NCBI GenBank assembly: GCA_016125095.1
Contig: WGMK01000015.1
Location: forward strand, 248,001 to 312,000
Source of the DNA: Candidatus Hydrogenedens sp.
Lineage (GTDB): Bacteria > Hydrogenedentota > Hydrogenedentia > Hydrogenedentales > JAEUWI01
Reading direction: 5' to 3'
Length of the DNA stretch: 64,000 nucleotides
Shown here: one piece after another, positions 33,855-45,732 of the stretch
Layout of the letters: each line of letters starts with the position of its first letter
Numbering within the stretch: position 1 is the first letter of the stretch
The notes under the pieces: model-generated
Told to the model about the DNA's origin: nothing
Seen by the model: only the letters and a program-made list of their open reading frames with translations
The model's database searches: none
Position numbers and translations under genes: made by a program

Positions 33855-34952
33855 ATGCTGATCGATTTTGGCGGTGTTAAGGAAGATGTCACGACGCGCA
33901 AGGAGTTCACCCTGGCGCATGCGAAGAAGGTGCTGAAGAAGGAGACCATCGCGGTCATCGGCTACGGCGTACAGGGCCCGGCCCAGGCGCTGAACATGCG
34001 CGACAACGGCTTCAACGTGATTATCGGCCTGCGCGCCGGCTCGAAGGATGCCTGGAAGCGCGCCGAGAAGGACGGCTGGAAGAAGGGCGAGAACCTCTTC
34101 ACCACCGAGGAAGCGGCCGAGCGCGGCACCATCATCCAGTACCTCGTGTCCGACGCGGCGCAGAAGGCCTACTGGCCCACGCTCAAGAAGTACCTCAAGG
34201 ACGGCGACGCCCTGTACTTCTCGCACGGCTTCTCCATCACCTACAAGGAACTGACCAAGGTCGTTCCGCCGGCGAATGTCGACGTGATGCTCGTGGCCCC
34301 GAAGGGCTCGGGCACCAGCGTGCGCCGCAACTTCCTCGCGGGCGTCGGCATCAACGCCAGCTGGGCCGTGTTTCAGGACTACACGGGCAACGCCACCGAG
34401 CGCTGCAAGGCCGTGGGCATCGCGCTGGGCGCGGGCTACCTCTTCCCCACCACCTTCGAGAAGGAAGTGTACAGCGACCTGACGGGCGAACGCGGCGTGC
34501 TCATGGGCGCGCTGGCCGGCATCATGGAAGCCCAGTACGAAGTGCTGCGCAAGAACGGCCACAGCCCGGCCGAGGCCTTCAATGAGACCGTCGAGGAACT
34601 CACCCAGAGCCTCATCCGCCTCGTCGACGAGAACGGCATGGACTGGATGTACGCCAACTGCTCGGCCACCGCACAGCGCGGCGCGCTCGACTGGAAGCCG
34701 AAGTTCAAGAAGGCCACCCTGCCGGTGTTCAAGGAACTCTACGCCCGCGTGAAGAGCGGCGACGAGACCAAGCGCGTGCTCCGCTCCACCGGCGGCGCCG
34801 ACTACAAGCAGCAGCTCGAGAAGGAATTGAAGGAAATCCGCGAGAGCGAAATGTGGCGCGCAGGCGCCGCCTCGCGCTCGCTCCGTCCCAATGTCCCCGA
34901 GTCGCAGCGCGTCAAGTCCACCAAGGGCACCGAAGGCCGCGGCCACAATTAG
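33855..34952 (+). CDS. ilvC: Ketol-acid reductoisomerase (yeast/Bacteroidetes-like type)
   Basis: The 365-residue enzyme performs the isomeroreduction step of branched-chain amino acid synthesis. The Rossmann motif AVIGYGVQGPAQALNMRDNG, SHGFSITYKEL and APKGSGTSVRRNFLAG are visible, and EYRVL-type EAQYEVLRKNG follows. The sequence GYGVQGPAQ rather than GYGSQGHA recalls the yeast/Bacteroidetes type. Start 33855 follows GGAGG at 33843-33847. A terminator follows directly. A TATGCT box lies at 33715-33720. Confidence 0.95.
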   Translation: MLIDFGGVKEDVTTRKEFTLAHAKKVLKKETIAVIGYGVQGPAQALNMRDNGFNVIIGLRAGSKDAWKRAEKDGWKKGENLFTTEEAAERGTIIQYLVSDAAQKAYWPTLKKYLKDGDALYFSHGFSITYKELTKVVPPANVDVMLVAPKGSGTSVRRNFLAGVGINASWAVFQDYTGNATERCKAVGIALGAGYLFPTTFEKEVYSDLTGERGVLMGALAGIMEAQYEVLRKNGHSPAEAFNETVEELTQSLIRLVDENGMDWMYANCSATAQRGALDWKPKFKKATLPVFKELYARVKSGDETKRVLRSTGGADYKQQLEKELKEIRESEMWRAGAASRSLRPNVPESQRVKSTKGTEGRGHN

Positions 34953-34985
34953 CCCAAGGCTAAACACTTGTTCGAGTTACATGAC

Positions 34986-35024
34986 CACCGGACGCCCCCC
35001 GCAGGGGCGTCCGGTGTTGCTTTT
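34986..35024 (+). terminator. Terminator of ilvC
   Basis: Perfect 13-bp stem CACCGGACGCCCC/GGGGCGTCCGGTG with a 5-base loop, then TTGCTTTT. The following 230 bases up to 35257 hold no recognised gene or repeat. Confidence 0.88.
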
Positions 35025-35257
35025 CTACGGAATGCTGTGCCATTCTCAACCCGGTTGACGGCGTGAGGTCCCCTGGGGTTTTCCGCTTCCGCTCCGCAGA
35101 TATTTATATTCGGACTTTTTCGGCCAGCGGGCGGCGAAAAACTGGACGATGGGAATGACAGGACCGGAAGCACTCACCGACACGCCGATCATCCGAAGCG
35201 GGATCTGCAGGGAGGCAGGCGGGTGGTGCTTGTGGCCGTGAGACGGAGAGAGACCTA

Positions 35258-36166
35258 GTGGAAAGACAGGTTCCTCAAACCGAAATCGGGCCGGGCGATG
35301 GTGGCGGTTTTGAATACGCTTGGCAAGGCGATTTCATCGAGGCGCATCTACTCAGCGACGTAGGCCAGCGACGGGAGAAGAACGAGGACTCCTGCATCAT
35401 TACGGTGCCGGACGACGCCGATCTCCTCCGGCATCGCGGCATGCTGTTCGCCGTGGCGGACGGCATGGGCGGGGCGAGCGCGGGCGAACGCGCCAGCCAC
35501 CTGACGCTCGAGGTGCTTTCGCGCCAATACTTCGCTTCCACCAGCCTGCCCATACCGGCGGCGCTGGAGATGGCCATCGAGGCGGCGAACGCGGCCGTGT
35601 TCGACGAAGCCGAGCACAACCCCGAACTGCACGGCATGGGCACCACGGTTTCGGTGGTGGTCATCCATGGCGAGAATGCCTATATCGGGCAGGTGGGCGA
35701 CAGCCGCGTGTACCTGCTCCGCGAACGCGCCGGCATCCATCAAATCACCCGCGACCACTCCCTCGTGGCGGAGCAAGTGCGCAATGGGCTGATCACCGAG
35801 GAAGAAGCGCGGCACCACCAGCTCAAAAACCTGATTACCCGCGCCGTCGGCATCAAGGAGCGCGTCAAGATCGACCTGTTCGCCATGCGGCTCCAGGCGC
35901 ACGACACCCTGCTGATTTGCTCCGACGGCCTGTGCAACATGGTATCCGACGAGGAACTGGCGCACGGCCTGGCGCTGGGAGCGCTCGACACCAATACGCG
36001 CGGCCTGGTGAAGCTGGCCAACGACGCGGGCGGCACCGACAACATTACGGCGGTCACCCTGCGCGTCAGCACATCGCCGCCGCGGCGCCCCCTGCATGAG
36101 GGCGCCGATCAGGTGAGCGTGCGCAACGGTGGCTTTTGGGGCAAGCTCAAGGGCCTGTTCGCCTAG
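35258..36166 (+). CDS. PP2C-type Ser/Thr protein phosphatase
   Basis: The 302-residue enzyme has the PP2C metal motifs DVGQRREKNED, FAVADGMGGASAGE, GQVGDSRVYLLR, LICSDGLCNMVSDEEL and GGTDNITAVTL. It would reverse Ser/Thr phosphorylation by an Hanks-type kinase, which is not in this window. Start is GTG after GGAGAGAG. It is convergent with the DHODH-like gene. Confidence 0.93.
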   Translation: MERQVPQTEIGPGDGGGFEYAWQGDFIEAHLLSDVGQRREKNEDSCIITVPDDADLLRHRGMLFAVADGMGGASAGERASHLTLEVLSRQYFASTSLPIPAALEMAIEAANAAVFDEAEHNPELHGMGTTVSVVVIHGENAYIGQVGDSRVYLLRERAGIHQITRDHSLVAEQVRNGLITEEEARHHQLKNLITRAVGIKERVKIDLFAMRLQAHDTLLICSDGLCNMVSDEELAHGLALGALDTNTRGLVKLANDAGGTDNITAVTLRVSTSPPRRPLHEGADQVSVRNGGFWGKLKGLFA

Positions 36167-36170
36167 CTTC

Positions 36171-37168
36171 TCACCGCGCGGTGTACGACCCGAGCACGTG
36201 GATGTAGTTCGCGCGCTCGTAGGCCGCAGGCTCCGCGCAAGAACGCTGGCTCATCGCGCCCTGCATCATCTCCACCGAAGTGTAGTCATGCTCTTCCATC
36301 CACTCGATCAACTCGCCGCGCACCGTGGCCAGGTGGCTGATACCATTGCGCAGCAGGGCGCTGGTCATCATCGCCACGTTCGCCCCCGCCATCAGGCACT
36401 TCACCGCATCCTGCCCCGAATGCACGCCGCCGGTAATCGCGAGATCGGCATCCACCCGGCCATGCAAGATGGCGGCCCAGCGGAGCCGCAGCCGCAGCTC
36501 GTTCGAATCGCTCAGCACGAGATTCGGCAGCACCGCCAGCTGCTCGAGATCGAAGTCGGGCTGGTAGAAGCGGTTGAACAGCACGAGCCCCTTCGCGCCC
36601 GCAGCGGCCAGGCGCTTGCACATGTTGGCCGTGCTGCTGAAAAACGGCGCCAGCTTCACCGCGACGGGAATGGTCACGGCGGCGCAGACTTCCCGCACGA
36701 GTTCCTCGTACATCGCTTCCACGTCAGCGCCCGACTCGTCGGGGTCCGTGGGAATGTAATACTCGTTCAGCTCGAGCGCATCGGCCCCGGCTTCCTGCAT
36801 CAGCTTTGCGTAGCGCGTCCAGCCGCCGGCCGATACGCCGTTCAGGCTGGCGATTACGGGCACTGACACCGCCTCTTTGCAGGCGCGGATATGCTCGAGG
36901 TAGGAATCCGGTCCCAGCTTGTAGTCATCCAGTTCCGGGAAATAGCTGAGCGCCTCGCCATAGCTTTCTTCGCCGTGCGAGAGATGCCGGTCGAGGTCGC
37001 GGCTCTCCAGCGTGATCTGTTCCTCGAAGAGCGAATGCAGCACGATGGCCGCCGCGCCCGCATCTTCCAGCTGGCGCACCGTGTCGATCCGCGCCGACAA
37101 CGGCGACGGCGAGGCGACCAGCGGACTCGACAGGGTCAATCCCAGATAACGTGTCGTGAGGTCCAGCA

Positions 37169-37169
<1 letters not shown>
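36171..37169 (-). CDS. Dihydroorotate dehydrogenase-like flavoprotein
   Basis: The 332-residue TIM-barrel protein resembles the DHODH-like family: NPLTLSSPLVASPSPLS-like N-terminus, VIASLNGVSAGGWTRYAKLM, ALELNEYYIPTD, AVKLAPFFSS and AITGGVHSGQDAVKCLMAGA. Its start overlaps the pyruvate:ferredoxin oxidoreductase stop (TAATG). Such genes often sit beside POR genes; a redox partnership is inferred, not shown. True orotate synthesis is less likely. Confidence 0.87.
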
Positions 37170-40759
<3,590 letters not shown>

Positions 40760-40810
40760 GGCTGCTACTCCTGCTCCGCGGAACCGCGCTCCCTGCGCTT
40801 CCACCGCTCC

Positions 40811-40839
40811 AGTATGCGCCGGAAAAACTGCCCATGCAA
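40811..40839 (-). promoter_or_regulatory. Possible promoter of nifJ
   Basis: On the minus strand TTGCAT, 17 bases, CATACT end about 50 bases before the nifJ start. Confidence 0.4.
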
Positions 40840-40984
40840 CGCAACTTGGGATGACAAGTGGTTAAGCATAAGCACTGCTGGTGACGGTGCTTAAGCGTTT
40901 AAACCCTGCCCGGCCGGGCGGCGTCCAACTGCACGGAAGCGCCAAGGAATTGCACCTCAACCGAGACAACAAGCAAGATACGCG

Positions 40985-41572
40985 ATGGTAGCCATGACAC
41001 TAACAATCGGCCCGATGCCGGCCAAAACCGAACGGACAACCGCCCCGGTGTGGAACGACGAAGCCGAATGCGTACGCCGCGCCCAGGCGGGCGATACCCG
41101 GGCCTTTGAATTCCTCTACCGGGAAAACCGGGGCCGGGTCTACGCCCTCTGCCTGCGCATGACCGCCAACCCGGGCCTGGCCGACGAACTGGCCCAGGAA
41201 GCCTTCGTGCGGGCCTGGGAAAAGCTCGACGGATTCCGCGGCGAGAGCAAGTTCAGCACCTGGCTGCACCGGCTCACGGTCAATGTGGTGCTCGGCGCCC
41301 TGCGCCAGCGCAACCGCCGCCAGAACCGCGAGACCGGCGTCGAGGAATTCGAGGCGTTGCCGGCCGCCGAGGCCGCCGCCCCGGCCGGACTCCGCGCCGA
41401 CCTCGAGGCGGCCATTCAGTCCCTGCCCGAAGGCGCCCGCCGGGTGTTCGTATTGCACGACATCGAAGGCTACCGCCACGAGGATATTGCTGAAATGATG
41501 GGCACGGCCACGGGCACATGCAAGGCGCAGTTGCACCGTGCCCGCAAACTGCTCCGGGAGCGGTTGTCATGA
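40985..41572 (+). CDS. ECF-type RNA polymerase sigma factor
   Basis: The 195-residue factor has region 2 (AFEFLYRENRGRVYALCLRM, ADELAQEAFVRAWEKLDGF, STWLHRLTVNVVL) and region 4 (LPEGARRVFVLHDIEGYRHE, MGTATGTCKAQLHRARKLL). ECF factors direct envelope or stress regulons. Its stop overlaps the anti-sigma start (ATGA). The N-terminal start may be at 40985, 40994 or 41015; no clear ribosome site decides it. Confidence 0.93.
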   Translation: MVAMTLTIGPMPAKTERTTAPVWNDEAECVRRAQAGDTRAFEFLYRENRGRVYALCLRMTANPGLADELAQEAFVRAWEKLDGFRGESKFSTWLHRLTVNVVLGALRQRNRRQNRETGVEEFEALPAAEAAAPAGLRADLEAAIQSLPEGARRVFVLHDIEGYRHEDIAEMMGTATGTCKAQLHRARKLLRERLS

Positions 41573-42225
41573 ACGAACACGATTTCGAAACCCGGCTCAA
41601 TGCCTACATCGACGGGGAGCTTTCCCCGGAAGAAGCCGCGCGCTTCGAGGCGGAACTGGCGGACGACGCGGATGCCGCCGCCGAGGCCGAGGCCTTGCGC
41701 AACCTGCTTGATCAGGCTTCCGCGCTGCCGCGCGAAATCGAGCCGCCGCGCGATGCGTGGGCCGATATCGAGGCCCGGCTGACGCCCCGGAAGAGCAATG
41801 TGATCCGGGTGAACTTCGCCCGGTGGAGCATGGCGCTGGCAACCTTCGCCGCCATGGCGCTCTTCGGCGTGTGGACCCTTAACCGCGCGCCGGAGACGAC
41901 CTCGCCCGCAGCCGCGCCCTCGCCTGCCGGACCGCCGAGCGCCGTCCTCGCGCATTACGAGGAATACCGCGAAGCGGAGCGCAGCTATCAGCAGGCCCGC
42001 GAGGGGCTCATGGACGCCCTATCCGAGCGCGAGACGCAGCTGCACCCGGAAACACGTGCCGTGCTGGACGAGAATCTGGAGATTATCGATGGCGCCATGG
42101 ACCAGATCATGGCGGCGATGGAGCGCGACCCCGAGAATCCGATGCTGGTGCGGAAGCTGATGGCGACGCGCGAAAAAGAACTAAGTCTGCTGGAACAAAT
42201 GCTTTACGTGCCCGAGGGCGTGTGA
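41569..42225 (+). CDS. Anti-sigma factor, membrane-anchored
   Basis: The 218-residue protein has an N-terminal helix NEHDFETRLNAYIDGELS typical of anti-sigma domains, then EEAARFEAELADDADAAAEA, and a single membrane segment at about 84-104. The zinc-binding H-x3-C-x2-C is absent, so it belongs to a zinc-free form. The C-terminal half is a coiled periplasmic part. ATGA coupling to the sigma gene supports the role. Confidence 0.8.
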   Translation: MNEHDFETRLNAYIDGELSPEEAARFEAELADDADAAAEAEALRNLLDQASALPREIEPPRDAWADIEARLTPRKSNVIRVNFARWSMALATFAAMALFGVWTLNRAPETTSPAAAPSPAGPPSAVLAHYEEYREAERSYQQAREGLMDALSERETQLHPETRAVLDENLEIIDGAMDQIMAAMERDPENPMLVRKLMATREKELSLLEQMLYVPEGV

Positions 42226-42250
42226 CCCCGGGGCAACAGGAGAAACGATC

Positions 42251-43279
42251 ATGATGGTATGGCAAAGTATGGCGATGGCGGCTGTGGCGGTTCTGGTCAT
42301 TCCAGTGGCCTCGGCGCAGCAGGTTTTCGAGAACCGCGCCGCAGCGGGCGACCTGAGGTCGGTCCGCGTGGAGAACATCGCGGGCTCCGTGAAGGTCGTC
42401 ACGTGGGACGAACCGGAAATCTGGTTCAGCGCCACGGCCGAGCGCGACGTGGAAGACGTCGTGCTGTCGATGAACGACACGGCGGCGGAAATCTCGGTGC
42501 GGGTACCCAAGGGCAACGCGCGCAAGATTAAGACGGACGTGCAGGTGAAGGCCCCCCCCGGCACCCGCGTCGAGATTAAGACGGTCAGTGCCGACATCTA
42601 CTACCAGGGACTCGCCAGCAGTGTCGACGCCCAAAGCGTGTCGGGCAACATCAATCTGGAGGTAGACGCCGACGAGGTGCGCGCCAAGACCGTGAGCGGC
42701 GACGCTTTCGTGACAGGCCGTGCGGGCAATTTTTACGGCGACACCACCAGCGGCAACCTAAAGCTGACGGCGGCGGGCAGCGAAGCCGACCTTGAGTCCA
42801 TCTCGGGCGATTTGACCATCGAGGGCGACCGCGACCGGCTGCAGGCGAGTACGACGAGCGGCAACATCAACGCATCCGGCCAGATCCGCGAGTTCGAGGG
42901 CGATTCCATCAGCGGCGATATCCGTGTAGAAACGGTACAGCAGAGCTTCGAGGCGGCATCGACCAGCGGCAACATCAAGGTCGAGGGCGGCCCGCTGGAA
43001 GATCTCGAGGTGCGGTCCATCTCCGGCGATATCACCTACAGCGGCGGCCTGGCCCAGAATGCCGACTTCGACTGCAACTCGAAGAGCGCCAACATCAACA
43101 TCACGATTCCGCGGGAATCCTCGGTGCGCTTCGACCTGCGCTCGTTCTCCGGCAACATGCGCGGCGACGGCGCCCCGGACGATTCGCGGTCCAAGAGCAA
43201 ATCGTTCCAATGGGGTACGGGCGAAGCCGAGATTAATGCGGAAAGTTTCAGCGGCGATATCACCATCCACGGCCGGTAG
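42251..43279 (+). CDS. Secreted DUF4097-type beta-helix protein (putative adhesin-like)
   Basis: The 342-residue protein has a signal peptide (hydrophobic ~8-20, ending PVASAQQ). About eight short rungs alternate TSGN and ISGD roughly every 20 residues (VSGNINLEV, TSGNLKLTA, ISGDLTIEG, TSGNIKVEG), as in DUF4097. It follows the anti-sigma gene by 25 bases and probably belongs to the same operon. The function is likely surface binding or signal sensing. Confidence 0.8.
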   Translation: MMVWQSMAMAAVAVLVIPVASAQQVFENRAAAGDLRSVRVENIAGSVKVVTWDEPEIWFSATAERDVEDVVLSMNDTAAEISVRVPKGNARKIKTDVQVKAPPGTRVEIKTVSADIYYQGLASSVDAQSVSGNINLEVDADEVRAKTVSGDAFVTGRAGNFYGDTTSGNLKLTAAGSEADLESISGDLTIEGDRDRLQASTTSGNINASGQIREFEGDSISGDIRVETVQQSFEAASTSGNIKVEGGPLEDLEVRSISGDITYSGGLAQNADFDCNSKSANINITIPRESSVRFDLRSFSGNMRGDGAPDDSRSKSKSFQWGTGEAEINAESFSGDITIHGR

Positions 43280-43302
43280 GCCCTGAGTTTCTTCCTCCTG
43301 TG

Positions 43303-43346
43303 GAGCGGTCTGGCGGAAATTTCCGCCGGGCCGCTTCGCGCTTTTT
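43303..43346 (+). terminator. Terminator of the sigma/anti-sigma operon
   Basis: GGCGGAAATTTCCGCC forms an inner perfect palindrome inside AGCGG...CCGCT outer arms, followed by CGCGCTTTTTG. Confidence 0.7.
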
Positions 43347-43391
43347 GTGAATAAGGCGGCGGCCGTTGCGTCTATATCCCCAGCGAACCGA

Positions 43392-43406
43392 AAGTGCCTG
43401 GCACTT
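43392..43406. repeat. Short perfect palindrome before the glycine-zipper gene
   Basis: AAGTGCCTGGCACTT lies 5 bases before the AGGAGG ribosome site, so a hairpin here could affect translation. It may also be a dispersed genomic palindrome. Confidence 0.45.
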
Positions 43407-43424
43407 CCGAAGGAGGTTGTACCG

Positions 43425-43796
43425 ATGAAAAGAATGCTTGTATTGCTGGCCCTGCCGGCTCTGGCCTTGGGCAGCACCGGATGCGAAACCACGGGCGCCA
43501 CCGACGGCGCGGTCATCGGCACCGCGCTCGGTGCGGGACTCGGCGCGATTGTCGGCCACCAGTCCGGCCGTCAGGGCGAAGGTGCCCTGATCGGCGCAGG
43601 CGTGGGTGCCATTTCCGGCGCGCTGGCGGGCAACGAGGTGGAAAAGCGACGCGAACGTCAGTACGCTAAGCCGCAGCCCGCGCAGGCGCCGGTGCCCGTT
43701 TCGACACCGGTATCCACCGGGCATTACGAAACCCGCCTGGTGCGGACAGCTACGGGCGAAACCTATGAAGAACGAGTCTGGGTCCCCGACCGGTAG
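43425..43796 (+). CDS. Glycine-zipper outer-membrane lipoprotein
   Basis: The 123-residue lipoprotein has a lipobox (ALALGSTGC, Cys about 21) and a glycine-zipper region AVIGTALGAGLGAIVGHQSG and ALIGAGVGAISGALAG (~30-70), then a Pro-rich linker and a basic tail. Glycine zippers pack against the membrane. The start follows AGGAGG. It lies after the sigma-operon terminator. Confidence 0.82.
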   Translation: MKRMLVLLALPALALGSTGCETTGATDGAVIGTALGAGLGAIVGHQSGRQGEGALIGAGVGAISGALAGNEVEKRRERQYAKPQPAQAPVPVSTPVSTGHYETRLVRTATGETYEERVWVPDR

Positions 43797-44136
43797 GACC
43801 CCGCAATCCCCGATTAGTCAACGTACCTGGCGCGTAACAGGCGGTGCAGCCATCGCCTGTTGCGCGTTTTTGACGTTCTTCGCGGCGCGCTTCGCGGGGC
43901 CCGCGTCTCCCGTCTGGTTTGTGGCGCTCTACTGGCTGGCCTGGCTGGTGTCGCTGGGTGTCGCCATCTATTGCGTCCTGCTCGACCTGCGCTACATCCG
44001 TGCCGCATTTCTGCTCGAGGAGCGCGATCTGTATCGCGACACGCTCGGCAGCGAGGAGTTCCGCCAGGCCATGTACGAGGCCCAGCGGGAATATCAGCAG
44101 GAGCGGCAGGACTCGGGCGGCAGCGGAAAATCCTGA
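43765..44136 (+). CDS. Small two-segment membrane protein, unknown
   Basis: About 123 residues. Segments lie at ~25-45 and ~50-72, followed by a soluble helix ending REYQQERQDSGGSGKS. The start at 43765 overlaps the glycine-zipper gene by 32 bases and no ribosome site is obvious; a later start is possible. The family is not recognised. Confidence 0.6.
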   Translation: MKNESGSPTGRTPQSPISQRTWRVTGGAAIACCAFLTFFAARFAGPASPVWFVALYWLAWLVSLGVAIYCVLLDLRYIRAAFLLEERDLYRDTLGSEEFRQAMYEAQREYQQERQDSGGSGKS

Positions 44137-44220
44137 GCGCAGCTTGCCCTCCTTTCCCCCGGTATGCTTTGATCGGGTGGTTTCCTCCCCCCTACGTGGT
44201 TTTGCCAGGAAGGACGACCC

Positions 44221-44958
44221 ATGCGATACCTGAGTTTTGCCATCGCAGCGATTGCCGTCGCAGCGCTCGCGGGCTGCGGCCCGAGCGCGAAGAAGACCGA
44301 GACCAGTGCCGCCTCCCCGGAGCTTCCCCCGCTTACCTCCGCCAACGTGGGGCTCGACATCGGCGACGCGGAACATCACCTGACGGTCGAGGCGCGCCTC
44401 GCTACGGAAGGCCGTGCCCCGAACATCGCGGTCGATGAACTCATCGACGACACCAAACAGCTTTCGCTGGTCACGCTTACGGTTTCGGAGCCCATGCCGT
44501 CGTCGCTCCCGATCAGCTTTACGCTCAAGTCCACGGAAAACTTCGGCGATTCGCCCGTGGCGGTCATCGGCCAGGCGCTCCGCGACAACGACCCGATCTT
44601 CGACTTCACGGCCGTGGCCGGCGCCGAGGCGCACAAGCTGCCGCAGCGCTCCGGCGGGCAGCCGCCTGCGATTTGGACCGTCGATGTGCTCGAGGGTCTC
44701 GACAGCGTCCCGGATACGATGCTCATCAATGCGCGCATCATCCTGAAGATGGCCCCCAAGGGTACGCCGGAAGCCGACGTCGACCCGGGGAGCATCGAGG
44801 TGACGCCCGAGTTCGAATCGGTCGAGTTCACCAATCCGGTGCGTATCAACTTCGAGCATGCCGCCGAAACCGCAGCCGAACCGGCCGCCGTCGAGTCCAC
44901 GGATGCCGAGCCTGAGCCGGCTGCGGAAGAAGCGCCTGCAGAAGCCGCCGCGCCGTGA
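44221..44958 (+). CDS. Lipoprotein of unknown function
   Basis: The 245-residue lipoprotein has the lipobox AVAALAGC (Cys about 19), a beta-rich middle (~45-215) and an Ala/Glu/Pro tail. I do not recognise the fold. The ribosome site AGGAAGGA is good. The stop overlaps the next gene start (GTGA). Confidence 0.75.
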   Translation: MRYLSFAIAAIAVAALAGCGPSAKKTETSAASPELPPLTSANVGLDIGDAEHHLTVEARLATEGRAPNIAVDELIDDTKQLSLVTLTVSEPMPSSLPISFTLKSTENFGDSPVAVIGQALRDNDPIFDFTAVAGAEAHKLPQRSGGQPPAIWTVDVLEGLDSVPDTMLINARIILKMAPKGTPEADVDPGSIEVTPEFESVEFTNPVRINFEHAAETAAEPAAVESTDAEPEPAAEEAPAEAAAP

Positions 44959-45638
44959 GGCGCCCCCTCGTTAGTCTGCTCGCGCTCGTACTGGTTGCTG
45001 GAGCGGGCGCACAAGCGCAAGAGCCGACACCTGCCGTGGTCAGTTGCGTCTCGGCCGCCGCCGCCGAGGGTCCGGCCGCGACGGCCGAGTTCACTATCCG
45101 CTATGCCTACGAGGCCGAAACCGCCGTGGACACGCTGGCCGGGGCCGCCACCTTCGATGAAAACCTCCGCACCTCGCTCGCGCTGAAAGAATTAAAGGGG
45201 CTCGAAATCCGCGTGGATCCGCCGCTGCTGTCGCGCTACACCCCGCCACGCGCCGAAGTGAACGCCGTGGTGCGCGCCAACCTGAATGCCCTCACCGGCG
45301 ATTCGGGGCCGCAGATGGGCTTCGCCATGCTGATTGACGAGCTCGCCCGGATTTCGGAAACGCTGAAATGCACGGTATCGCTGCCGCATTTTCTGCCGGG
45401 CGATGAAGCCGGGCTGATTTCACAGGCCGTGCGCGCCGCGACCGAGTCTGCCTTCGCCCCGGCCGATGCCGCGGCGGCCGCGCTCCGGGCGCGCGTGTAC
45501 ACCGTGGATCAGATTGACGTGCTCGGCCACGGCTTCGACCGGCCCGAGGAACCCGTGGCGGGATGGCACGAGCCCGGCCCCCGTACGGTGTCGTGCTGGG
45601 CCCGGGTGAAAGTCACCTACATACTCGCTGACGAATAG
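44955..45638 (+). CDS. SIMPL/DUF541-like periplasmic protein
   Basis: The 227-residue protein has a signal peptide (hydrophobic ~6-18, ending AGAGAQAQ). It has the SIMPL-like pattern, including EFTIRYAYEAETAVDTLAGA and SQAVRAATESAFAPADAAAA with the late YTVDQIDV. It starts with GTG in a GTGA overlap with the lipoprotein. The two are probably made together. A weak, distant SIMPL match is all that can be claimed. Confidence 0.6.
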   Translation: MRRPLVSLLALVLVAGAGAQAQEPTPAVVSCVSAAAAEGPAATAEFTIRYAYEAETAVDTLAGAATFDENLRTSLALKELKGLEIRVDPPLLSRYTPPRAEVNAVVRANLNALTGDSGPQMGFAMLIDELARISETLKCTVSLPHFLPGDEAGLISQAVRAATESAFAPADAAAAALRARVYTVDQIDVLGHGFDRPEEPVAGWHEPGPRTVSCWARVKVTYILADE

Positions 45639-45732
45639 GGCCGCCCCGCGACAAAACGAGACAGCCCTGTCTCCTTTCCGCTATGCTCCCCCGTTCTAAA
45701 CCGAATACACCTGATGGAGGCCTCCGCGTCGG

